A stretch of DNA of 7,704 bases, from the NCBI GenBank assembly GCA_011526335.1, contig WTJB01000127.1, positions 1 to 7,704 on the forward strand. Reading direction: 5' to 3'. Of this stretch, positions 1 to 5,627 are shown one piece after another. A program made the translations under genes and the position numbers. The notes under the pieces are model-generated. The model was given only the letters and a program-made list of their open reading frames with translations, was not told the origin of the DNA and made no database searches. Positions within the stretch are counted from its first letter, which is position 1; the number at the start of each line of letters is the position of its first letter. This DNA comes from Candidatus Arcticimaribacter sp. (GTDB taxonomy: Bacteria; Bacteroidota; Bacteroidia; Flavobacteriales; Flavobacteriaceae).

Positions 1-111
1 CCTGACATCGATCTCAATGAATTTGAAGTAATTGCAGAAGAATACGTTTCAAAAACGGAGGAGCAACCTTATAATTATACGTATTTAACCTATCAGAAAA
101 TAAAAAAATGA
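1..111 (+). CDS. C-terminal end of an unidentified protein (partial, 5' end outside the window)
   Basis: Reading frame 1 is open from the first base to a TGA at 109-111 and gives 36 residues beginning PDIDLNEFEV and ending YTYLTYQKIKK. The TGA overlaps the fabD ATG (108-110) in an ATGA arrangement, which is typical of translationally coupled genes in one operon, so this is probably a real coding end rather than chance. The tail is acidic and then lysine-rich, with no diagnostic motif. The closing pattern of aromatic and threonine residues before a lysine-rich end resembles the last strand of some SAM-dependent methyltransferases, but this is only an impression and I do not assign a function. 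Confidence 0.6.
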   Translation, partial: PDIDLNEFEVIAEEYVSKTEEQPYNYTYLTYQKIKK

Positions 112-989
112 AAGCATATATTTTTCCCGGGCAAGGCGCCCAATTTCCAGGTATGGGGCAAGATTTATATGAAGCCTCACCCATAGCCAAAGAACTATTT
201 GATACAGCCAACTCTATTTTAGGATTCAACATTACGGACATTATGTTCGGAGAAGATGCTGAGGCGCTAAAACAAACCCAAGTTACACAACCGGCTATTT
301 TTTTACACTCAGTCATCATGAGCAAATGTTTGGGCGAGAATTTTCAACCCAACGCTGTTGCTGGACATTCTTTAGGAGAGTTTTCTGCATTGGTGGCTGC
401 AAATGCATTATCCTTTGAAGATGGTTTAACTTTAGTTCACCAAAGAGCGCTGGCCATGCAAGCTGCTTGTGATCAAGTTCCGGGAACTATGGCGGCTGTT
501 TTGGGCTTGGAAGATGAGAAAGTAGAGTCCATTTGCGCAAACACTGAAGGGATCGTCGTCGCAGCAAACTACAACTGCCCTGGTCAATTGGTTATTTCAG
601 GAGAAAAAACAGCCATTGCCCAAGCTTGTGAAAGCATGAAAGAGGCTGGCGCGCGAAGAGCCCTTCCCCTTCCTGTAGGTGGAGCATTTCATTCCCCCTT
701 GATGGAACCGGCAAGAGAACAACTCGCCGAAGCGATCTCGAATACTCCTTTTACATCCCCTATTTGTCCCGTATATCAAAATGTAGTGGCCAAAGGGATC
801 ACCAATAAAGAAGACATCCAAAACAATTTGATTGCACAACTAACAGCCCCTGTTAAATGGACCCAAAGTGTACAACAAATGGCACAAGATGGGGTAGGCG
901 AATTTATCGAATTGGGCCCCGGAAAAGTGTTGCAAGGGTTGGTGAAAAAGATTGATCGGTCTTTAACAACCGCATCGGGTAGCTTGTAG
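108..989 (+). CDS. fabD: Malonyl-CoA:acyl carrier protein transacylase
   Basis: This enzyme moves the malonyl group from malonyl-CoA to acyl carrier protein in the cytoplasm, supplying the extender unit for type II fatty-acid synthesis. The 293-residue product has the normal family length and every hallmark. The N-terminal FPGQGAQ loop is at residues 6-12, and the nucleophile elbow GHSLGE at 86-91 carries catalytic Ser88. The conserved Arg113 lies in HQRALAMQ and would bind the malonyl carboxylate. NCPGQLVISG at 156-165 forms part of the ferredoxin-like subdomain, and GAFHSPLM at 192-199 carries catalytic His195. Gln244 in the IAQL motif probably completes the active site. The start is fixed by the family N-terminus and by the ATGA overlap with the upstream gene, so it is probably expressed from an upstream promoter. 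The stop lies only 3 nt from the stop of the convergent amidohydrolase. Identification is secure. Confidence 0.97.
   Translation: MKAYIFPGQGAQFPGMGQDLYEASPIAKELFDTANSILGFNITDIMFGEDAEALKQTQVTQPAIFLHSVIMSKCLGENFQPNAVAGHSLGEFSALVAANALSFEDGLTLVHQRALAMQAACDQVPGTMAAVLGLEDEKVESICANTEGIVVAANYNCPGQLVISGEKTAIAQACESMKEAGARRALPLPVGGAFHSPLMEPAREQLAEAISNTPFTSPICPVYQNVVAKGITNKEDIQNNLIAQLTAPVKWTQSVQQMAQDGVGEFIELGPGKVLQGLVKKIDRSLTTASGSL
954..976 (-). terminator. Weak terminator-like hairpin inside the fabD 3' end, for the amidohydrolase
   Basis: The arms GATCGGT (954-960) and ACCGCATC (969-976) pair over 7 bp with one unpaired C (973) and an 8-nt loop. Read on the minus strand, the hairpin begins 17 nt after the amidohydrolase stop. 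It is followed by AATC and then five T (complement of A945-A949). The order of stem then T-run suits an intrinsic terminator for the amidohydrolase, but the bulge and the 4-nt gap before the T-run make it weak. Confidence 0.3.
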
Positions 990-992
990 AGT

Positions 993-2267
993 TTATTCCT
1001 TTTCTACTACGCCATTTTTCATGACAAAGCTTATCTGCTCTAGGGTGTGAATATTCTCTAGTGCATTTTGGTCAGAGGCCACAATATCGGCATAAAAACC
1101 AGGTGCTAATTGTCCTAGATTGTTCTCTTGTTCCAACACCTTAGCATTGACGATAGTGGCAGATTGTATGGCTTCGACAGCCGGCATCCCTACTTCGGTC
1201 ATGTAACCAAATTCTTTCCCGTTATCTCCGTGAGGAGATACGCCTGCATCAGTCCCAAAAGCAATAGGCACACCCGCCTTGTACGCATTGGCAAAGGTAG
1301 CCTGAATCTGGGCGCCAATTTTTTTCGCTTTCGGCACAATTACTGCTGGGTAGTACCCTTTTATTTTTGCTTTTTCGGCGACAAACTTTCCTGCACTAAT
1401 GGTAGGAACAAGGTAGGCGTTTTTCTGGACCATTAACTGCATGGTACGCTGCGAAATAAGGGTTCCGTGTTCAATTGTTTTTACGCCATTTGCCACGGCT
1501 CGATACATCCCCTCATCGCCATGTGCATGGGCAGCTACTTGCATGCCATAATCTTTTGCTGTTTGGGCTATCACACGAATTTCTTCGTTGGTAAACTGTG
1601 GGTTTTCTCCACTCTTTGCAACACTTAACACCCCGCCTGTAGCGGTGATTTTGATCCAATCTGCTCCGTTTTTATAGCGTTGGCGTACCGCCTTTCGCGC
1701 ATCATCAACAGAGTTGACCACCCCTTCCTTTGGTCCTGGGTCACCTTGTATAGAAGCTTTATTTCCATTGGTTGGATCGCCATGCCCTCCTGTTGAGGAT
1801 AAAATTTTTCCTGCCGTAAATATTCTTGGGCCTTTTACTTTTCCAGCTTTGATGGCATTGCGTAAGGCTATATTCACACCCGACCCTCCTAGATCGCGGA
1901 CTGTAGTAAACCCACCCATAAGGGTTCGTTTAGCAAAGACTTGCGCATCATACGCAATATCGGCTTCGTTTAATCTATACCGATCCAAATATTTTTGTGG
2001 ATTACTTTCGCTTTCTATATGGACGTGTAAATCTATAAATCCAGGGTAAACCGTTTTCGCTTTTAAATCAATTAGCTTTTCGCCTTGGCCAGGGGTCAGA
2101 TAACCGGGTTTTACCTCTTTTATCCGCTCGCCATCAACGATGATGGTTTGTTGAGTTTTGATTTCTCCTGTCTTACTATCAAACAGTTTTCCGCAATGCA
2201 AATAGGTCGTTTGTGCGGTAACGGTAAGGCTAGCAAAAAATATACATGTAGCGATCCAGTGTTTCAT
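993..2267 (-). CDS. Exported metal-dependent amidohydrolase (imidazolonepropionase/prolidase-like)
   Basis: This is a member of the amidohydrolase superfamily (HutI-related group), a TIM-barrel hydrolase probably acting in the periplasm on a cyclic amide or dipeptide. I take Met at 2265-2267 as the start because it opens a clean signal peptide, MKHWIATCIFFASLTVTA, with cleavage likely before Gln19. The frame could extend 28 codons upstream, but that stretch is not signal-like and covers the divergent promoter region. In this 424-residue form the metal ligands are readable: HVH at 81-83 (after YPGFIDL), Lys206 in DWIKITATGG as the likely carboxylated bridging lysine, His247 and/or His249 in AAHAHG, His267 in IEHG, and Asp340 in FGTDAG. 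GGHGDP at 160-165 is a family loop near the substrate. The C-terminus (GQLAPGFYADIVASD) is the usual composite beta-sandwich region. Relatives include Xaa-Pro and Xaa-Arg/Lys dipeptidases, so the exact substrate is open. It is convergent with fabD and divergent from the alpha/beta hydrolase. Confidence 0.9.
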   Translation of the reverse strand: MKHWIATCIFFASLTVTAQTTYLHCGKLFDSKTGEIKTQQTIIVDGERIKEVKPGYLTPGQGEKLIDLKAKTVYPGFIDLHVHIESESNPQKYLDRYRLNEADIAYDAQVFAKRTLMGGFTTVRDLGGSGVNIALRNAIKAGKVKGPRIFTAGKILSSTGGHGDPTNGNKASIQGDPGPKEGVVNSVDDARKAVRQRYKNGADWIKITATGGVLSVAKSGENPQFTNEEIRVIAQTAKDYGMQVAAHAHGDEGMYRAVANGVKTIEHGTLISQRTMQLMVQKNAYLVPTISAGKFVAEKAKIKGYYPAVIVPKAKKIGAQIQATFANAYKAGVPIAFGTDAGVSPHGDNGKEFGYMTEVGMPAVEAIQSATIVNAKVLEQENNLGQLAPGFYADIVASDQNALENIHTLEQISFVMKNGVVEKE

Positions 2268-2282
2268 CGTATAAAATTTTCT

Positions 2283-2311
2283 GTTGAAGATAATATTTTC
2301 CTTTAGCTTTG
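2283..2311 (+). promoter_or_regulatory. Bacteroidota-type promoter for the alpha/beta hydrolase gene
   Basis: TAGCTTTG at 2304-2311 matches the -7 consensus TAnnTTTG exactly. GTTG at 2283-2286 matches three of four bases of the -33 box TTTG, with a 17-nt spacer. Transcription would start a few bases downstream, leaving a leader of roughly 10-15 nt before the TTG start at 2331. On the minus strand a poorer -7-like sequence, TATCTTCA (2285-2292), could serve the divergent amidohydrolase, and it overlaps this -33 box. Confidence 0.6.
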
Positions 2312-2330
2312 CTTCTAAAATTATCATCTT

Positions 2331-3143
2331 TTGAAAAAAAAAGTTATCCATCTACTGGCTCAAATATTTCCAAATTGGTTCATCAATAGAGCGTATGATG
2401 CACTAACAACCCCAAGAAACCTCCCCCTAAAACCTCATGAAGAGGAACTCTTAAATCAAGGCAAGAAAGATCTACTCCCCTTTCAAGGATTTGACATACA
2501 AACTTATCAATGGGGAAAGGGAGAGAACCACATCCTCTTGGTTCACGGTTGGGAAGGCAATGCAGGAAACTTTGCCAAGTTGATCCCGGTTTTGATTGAA
2601 AATGGATTTACTGTGCATGCCTTTGACGGCCCTTCTCATGGGAATAGTAGTAAAGGAAACACAAGCCTTTATGAATTTATTCAACTGACAAAGTTCTTGT
2701 TAGAAAAGCAAAAAACACATCATGTCATCAGTCATTCTTTTGGCAGTGTAGCCACTTTAATTTCTCTAGGGCGATCGCCAGAAATTGAAATTGAAAAGTA
2801 TGTAGGCATTACCGTACCCAATAAATTTAGAGAACGCCTAGAAGAAGTCATCCGCTTTTTGGGCTTACCTAATCGTGTGCTTGAAGGGCTGATTAAAAGA
2901 ATTGAAGCCAACGGAAATATCATTGTAGATGATGTTAATGTAGCGGACTATGCTCCAAAATCTTCAATAAAAAAAGCATTACTGCTTCACGACATCAAGG
3001 ATCGTGTTTTGCCCATAGAAAAAACAGAACAAGTCGCCAAAGCCTGGCCAATAGCAAAGCTTATTCGAATAGAAAATACGGGCCATTTCAGGATTTTAAA
3101 ATCCGAAGAAGTTGCTCAGCGTATCGTTGATTTTCTCGTTTAG
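2331..3143 (+). CDS. Alpha/beta-fold hydrolase, cytoplasmic
   Basis: This 270-residue serine hydrolase has the alpha/beta fold. LLVHGWEGNAGNF at 69-81 is the oxyanion-hole HGW/HGG-type loop after strand beta3, and FDGPSHGNS at 98-106 is the usual strand-turn. SHSFG at 134-138 is the nucleophile elbow with Ser136, a variant of GxSxG with Ser in the first position. HDIKDRVLP at 220-228 supplies the likely acid Asp224, and TGHF at 250-253 supplies His252. A helical segment at about 160-210 between elbow and acid would form the lid. There is no signal peptide, so a cytoplasmic location is inferred. The start is TTG at 2331: the frame is closed by TAA at 2316-2318 with no other start codon between, and no in-frame ATG occurs in the N-terminal region. 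The promoter at 2283-2311 fits this start. The substrate (ester, thioester or lipid) cannot be told. The stop overlaps the convergent aminotransferase stop by 4 nt. Confidence 0.88.
   Translation: MKKKVIHLLAQIFPNWFINRAYDALTTPRNLPLKPHEEELLNQGKKDLLPFQGFDIQTYQWGKGENHILLVHGWEGNAGNFAKLIPVLIENGFTVHAFDGPSHGNSSKGNTSLYEFIQLTKFLLEKQKTHHVISHSFGSVATLISLGRSPEIEIEKYVGITVPNKFRERLEEVIRFLGLPNRVLEGLIKRIEANGNIIVDDVNVADYAPKSSIKKALLLHDIKDRVLPIEKTEQVAKAWPIAKLIRIENTGHFRILKSEEVAQRIVDFLV
3091..3104. repeat. 14-nt perfect palindrome inside the alpha/beta hydrolase gene
   Basis: GGATTTTAAAATCC reads the same on both strands. It lies 36 nt beyond the aminotransferase stop on the minus strand and inside the codons of the hydrolase region around its catalytic His. 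No T-run follows on either strand, so it does not qualify as an intrinsic terminator. It may be chance. Confidence 0.4.
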
Positions 3144-4273
3144 TTTCCTAGAAATTCCAACAAATGTTGTGCGATAAAACTGATCTGTTCTTGATCCAGT
3201 TCCGAATGCATGGGCAATGAAATCACTTCTTTTACGAGTTGATTGGTAACAACAAAATCTTCCTCCCTAAATCGTTCATCTTGATAAGCTTTTTGTGCAT
3301 GTAGCGGTACAGGGTAGTAAATTCCACACGGAATGTTATGTTCATTTAGATATTGAACCAAACCATCGCGGTCGTGATTTACAATCCGCAGGGTATATTG
3401 ATGATAAACGTGTGCATCGCAATCCCAAGCGTTGTAGGGGGTGATGATGTTGGGATGATCTTTTAGTAGGGCCGTGTACCGAAGAGCAGCTTCTTTTCTT
3501 CTTTCGTTATAGAAATCTAAATAGTTGAGCTTTACTTTTAAAACAGCGGCCTGCATACTGTCTAAACGAGAATTTACACCGACCACGTCATGATAATAAC
3601 GTTTGTACATTCCGTGATTGACAATTCCTCTTATATAGTGCGCCAGATCATCATCTTGCGTAAAAATGGCTCCACCATCTCCGTAGGCCCCCAAATTTTT
3701 AGAGGGGAAAAATGAAGTAGCCGCCACATGACCCAGGGTTCCTGTTTTTGCTTTTCGTCCGTCTTTGAAGGAGTAAGTAGCTCCAATTCCCTGCGCATTG
3801 TCTTCAATTACATAAAGTTGATGTTTTTCGGCAATGGCTAAAATAGACTCCATATCTGCCACTTGCCCAAACAGATGAACCGGGATAATGGCTTTAGTTT
3901 TCGGGGTAATGGCTTCCTCAATTTTTTTAGGATCAATGTTAAAGGTTTTCGGATCTACATCCACCAATACCGGCTTAAGTCTTAGCAGGGCAATAACCTC
4001 AACCGTGGCGGCAAAAGTAAAATCAGCAGTAATGACCTCATCGCCCGGCTGCAACCCCAATCCCATAAGGGCAATTTGCAAGGCATCTGTTCCGTTGGCA
4101 CAAGGTATGACGTGCGCTACATCAAGGTAACGTTCTAAATCCGATTGAAATGCTTTTACTGCTGGACCATTGATAAAACTGGTTGTTTCTAATACCTTAT
4201 TGATTTCTTCAGTAACCTCGGGTTGTATAAATTCATATTGTCCCTTTAGGTCCACCATTCGGATTTCTTTCAT
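3140..4273 (-). CDS. DegT/DnrJ/EryC1/StrS family PLP-dependent sugar aminotransferase
   Basis: This 377-residue fold-type I aminotransferase transfers an amino group, usually from glutamate, to a keto group on a nucleotide-linked sugar. The motifs run in family order. MVDLKGQY at 6-13 is the N-terminal signature, and CANGTDAL at 58-65 is the phosphate-binding turn. GDEVI..FTFAAT is at 77-90, followed by PVHLFGQ at 131-137. EDNAQGIGA at 157-165 carries Asp158, which contacts the pyridine nitrogen. FFPSKNLGAYGDGGA at 188-202 carries the PLP-binding Lys192. The C-terminal Y-x-P-x-P-L-H motif, YYPVPLHAQKAY, is at 319-330. Met6 is a possible alternative start, but Met1 leaves normal spacing to the promoter box. 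The nearest relatives by motif are amino-sugar enzymes of the WbpE/WlbC/QdtB type. Being divergent from waaA suggests a part in LPS or surface glycan synthesis, which is inference. No other sugar-nucleotide gene is in view, so the product sugar is unknown. Confidence 0.93.
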   Translation of the reverse strand: MKEIRMVDLKGQYEFIQPEVTEEINKVLETTSFINGPAVKAFQSDLERYLDVAHVIPCANGTDALQIALMGLGLQPGDEVITADFTFAATVEVIALLRLKPVLVDVDPKTFNIDPKKIEEAITPKTKAIIPVHLFGQVADMESILAIAEKHQLYVIEDNAQGIGATYSFKDGRKAKTGTLGHVAATSFFPSKNLGAYGDGGAIFTQDDDLAHYIRGIVNHGMYKRYYHDVVGVNSRLDSMQAAVLKVKLNYLDFYNERRKEAALRYTALLKDHPNIITPYNAWDCDAHVYHQYTLRIVNHDRDGLVQYLNEHNIPCGIYYPVPLHAQKAYQDERFREEDFVVTNQLVKEVISLPMHSELDQEQISFIAQHLLEFLGN

Positions 4274-4289
4274 TGCACGATCTTTTTAA

Positions 4290-4297
4290 CAAATTTA
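4290..4297 (-). promoter_or_regulatory. -7 promoter element for the aminotransferase gene
   Basis: Read on the minus strand, 4297 to 4290 is TAAATTTG, an exact match to the Bacteroidota -7 consensus TAnnTTTG. It ends 16 nt before the ATG, giving a short leader of roughly 10 nt. No clear TTTG is found at the expected -33 spacing, so the call rests on the -7 box and its position. Confidence 0.5.
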
Positions 4298-4298
4298 A

Positions 4299-4317
4299 AA
4301 AAAGCAAATCGCTTTTT
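4299..4317. repeat. Inverted repeat in the aminotransferase/waaA divergent region
   Basis: AAAAAGC (4299-4305) and GCTTTTT (4311-4317) are perfect 7-bp arms around a 5-nt centre, AAATC. The repeat sits between the -7 boxes of the two divergent genes and overlaps the likely -33 region of waaA. Its position would suit an operator for a dimeric regulator, but A- and T-runs form such repeats easily by chance. Confidence 0.4.
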
Positions 4318-4343
4318 CAGTCGGGGAGGAAAAACTATTTTTG
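4315..4343 (+). promoter_or_regulatory. Bacteroidota-type promoter for waaA
   Basis: TATTTTTG at 4336-4343 matches the -7 consensus TAnnTTTG. TTTC at 4315-4318 matches three of four bases of the -33 box with a 17-nt spacer. The -7 box ends only 5 nt before the waaA ATG at 4349, so a transcript from here would be leaderless or nearly so. Confidence 0.5.
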
Positions 4344-4348
4344 AGTCT

Positions 4349-5584
4349 ATGTTCCTTTATCTCTATTCTTTTGCGTATAGCTGTGCTTTATTTCTAGCCA
4401 AAGGAATTGCTTTTTTCAATCCCCGAATAAAAGTATTTCTAGAACAGCGTTCGCTATGGAAATCTAGCTTAAAAAAAGTCGCTCCCCTTAGTGAAGAAAA
4501 AAAAGTATTCTGGTTTCACACCGCCTCCCTAGGTGAATTTGAACAAGCCCGCCCTTTAATCGAAAAGTATAGAAAGCATTATCCAAAGGCGTTTATAGCA
4601 CTTACTTTTTTCTCTGCTTCGGGCTATACTGTTCAAAAAGATTACACCCATGCCGATTGGGTGGGTTATCTTCCCTTGGACCGTAAAAAAGACCTCAACC
4701 CTTTTCTTAAGCGCTTGCAACCGAATGCGCTTTTCTTGGTTAAATATGAATTTTGGCCACAACTTATTTTTAGCCTAAAGCAAAAAAACATCCCCATTTA
4801 TTCTATTTCTAGCATCTTTAGACCCGAACAACTTTTCTTTAAACCTTGGCACTTTGGTCTTCGCCGTGTTATAAAAGCCATTGACCATTTTTATGTGCAA
4901 AACAAAACATCAGCAGCCCTACTCCAATCCATTGGCATTGAGAAGGTAACACTTAGTGGAGATACGCGTTTTGATCGGGTGCTGCATATTGCCGAGCAGG
5001 AGATAGACCTTCCAAAAATCAATGCTTTCGTAAAAAATCAGTTTTGTTTTGTCGCGGGGAGTTCCTGGCCCGAAGATCATGAAATGATCCTTGGCCCTTT
5101 ACAATCAGAAAAAATCAAAATCATCATCGCGCCACACAAAATTGACGAAGAAACACTCAGTGCTATTGAAAAAAAGCTTGTTCTCCCCTATGTGCGTTGG
5201 AGTCAATTCAAAGAAACGGATCGCGAGAAAAAGGTTTTGATTGTAGATTGTATTGGTTTATTGACTCAAATTTACGCTTATGCTGATGCAGCCTATGTAG
5301 GGGGAGGTCTCGGCCATAGAGGACTTCACAACACCTTGGAACCTGCTGTTTTTGGTATCCCCATCATTATTGGGCCCCACTACAAAAAGTTTGATGAAGC
5401 CATTGCACTAACCGAAAACAAAGGCACTTTTAGTGTACACAACAGCATCGAATTTGAACAAACTTTAAAAGAAATAGTAAGGTCAAAAGAGCAGGCCAAA
5501 AAAATAGGACAACGCAACAAAGCGGTGGTTGAAAATCGTGCAGGTGCAGTGGAGCTTATTTTTTCTTCCTTAAATCAAAAGTAA
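4349..5584 (+). CDS. waaA: 3-deoxy-D-manno-octulosonic acid (Kdo) transferase
   Basis: WaaA (KdtA) transfers Kdo from CMP-Kdo to the lipid A precursor at the cytoplasmic face of the inner membrane, joining lipid A to the LPS core. The 411-residue length is normal for the family, a GT-B fold glycosyltransferase (GT30). The N-terminal hydrophobic helix at about residues 3-23 is the membrane anchor. FHTASLGEFEQARPL at 56-70 contains Glu63, the likely catalytic base. VKYEFWP at 131-137 carries a second conserved glutamate. SGDTRFDRV at 203-211 starts the C-terminal domain. VAGSSWPEDHE at 235-245, IAPHK at 260-264 and the long YVGGGLGHRGLHNTLEPAVFG at 316-336 form the CMP-Kdo site. The start is fixed by the family N-terminus (MFLYLYSFAY). 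No Shine-Dalgarno sequence is obvious, although GGGGAGG lies at 4323-4329, about 20 nt upstream and too far to be typical. Alkaline phosphatase follows 43 nt downstream and could share the transcript. Confidence 0.96.
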   Translation: MFLYLYSFAYSCALFLAKGIAFFNPRIKVFLEQRSLWKSSLKKVAPLSEEKKVFWFHTASLGEFEQARPLIEKYRKHYPKAFIALTFFSASGYTVQKDYTHADWVGYLPLDRKKDLNPFLKRLQPNALFLVKYEFWPQLIFSLKQKNIPIYSISSIFRPEQLFFKPWHFGLRRVIKAIDHFYVQNKTSAALLQSIGIEKVTLSGDTRFDRVLHIAEQEIDLPKINAFVKNQFCFVAGSSWPEDHEMILGPLQSEKIKIIIAPHKIDEETLSAIEKKLVLPYVRWSQFKETDREKKVLIVDCIGLLTQIYAYADAAYVGGGLGHRGLHNTLEPAVFGIPIIIGPHYKKFDEAIALTENKGTFSVHNSIEFEQTLKEIVRSKEQAKKIGQRNKAVVENRAGAVELIFSSLNQK

Positions 5585-5627
5585 AGTTTAACATATTGCG
5601 TAATTTGCATTAATTAAAGTAATTCGA

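Noticed and set aside
2268..2351. 28-codon N-terminal extension of the amidohydrolase
   Set aside because: It would place a charged stretch before a clean signal peptide and would overlap the promoter and first codons of the divergent hydrolase gene.
2771..2778. GCGATCGC octamer, identical to the cyanobacterial HIP1 repeat
   Set aside because: I noticed only this one copy in the window, in a genome that does not look cyanobacterial; probably chance within codons.
3155..3166. CAACA/TGTTG hairpin just after the alpha/beta hydrolase stop
   Set aside because: The stem is only 4-5 bp with a tiny loop and no T-run follows, so it is not a credible terminator.
3888..4130. Open frame on the plus strand opposite the aminotransferase
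   Set aside because: It lies wholly inside a strongly conserved gene on the other strand and has no recognisable domain. The other opposite-strand open frames in the window were dismissed for the same reason.
5601..5607. TAATTTG as a -7 promoter box for the phosphatase
   Set aside because: It is one base shorter than TAnnTTTG and has no properly spaced TTTG upstream.
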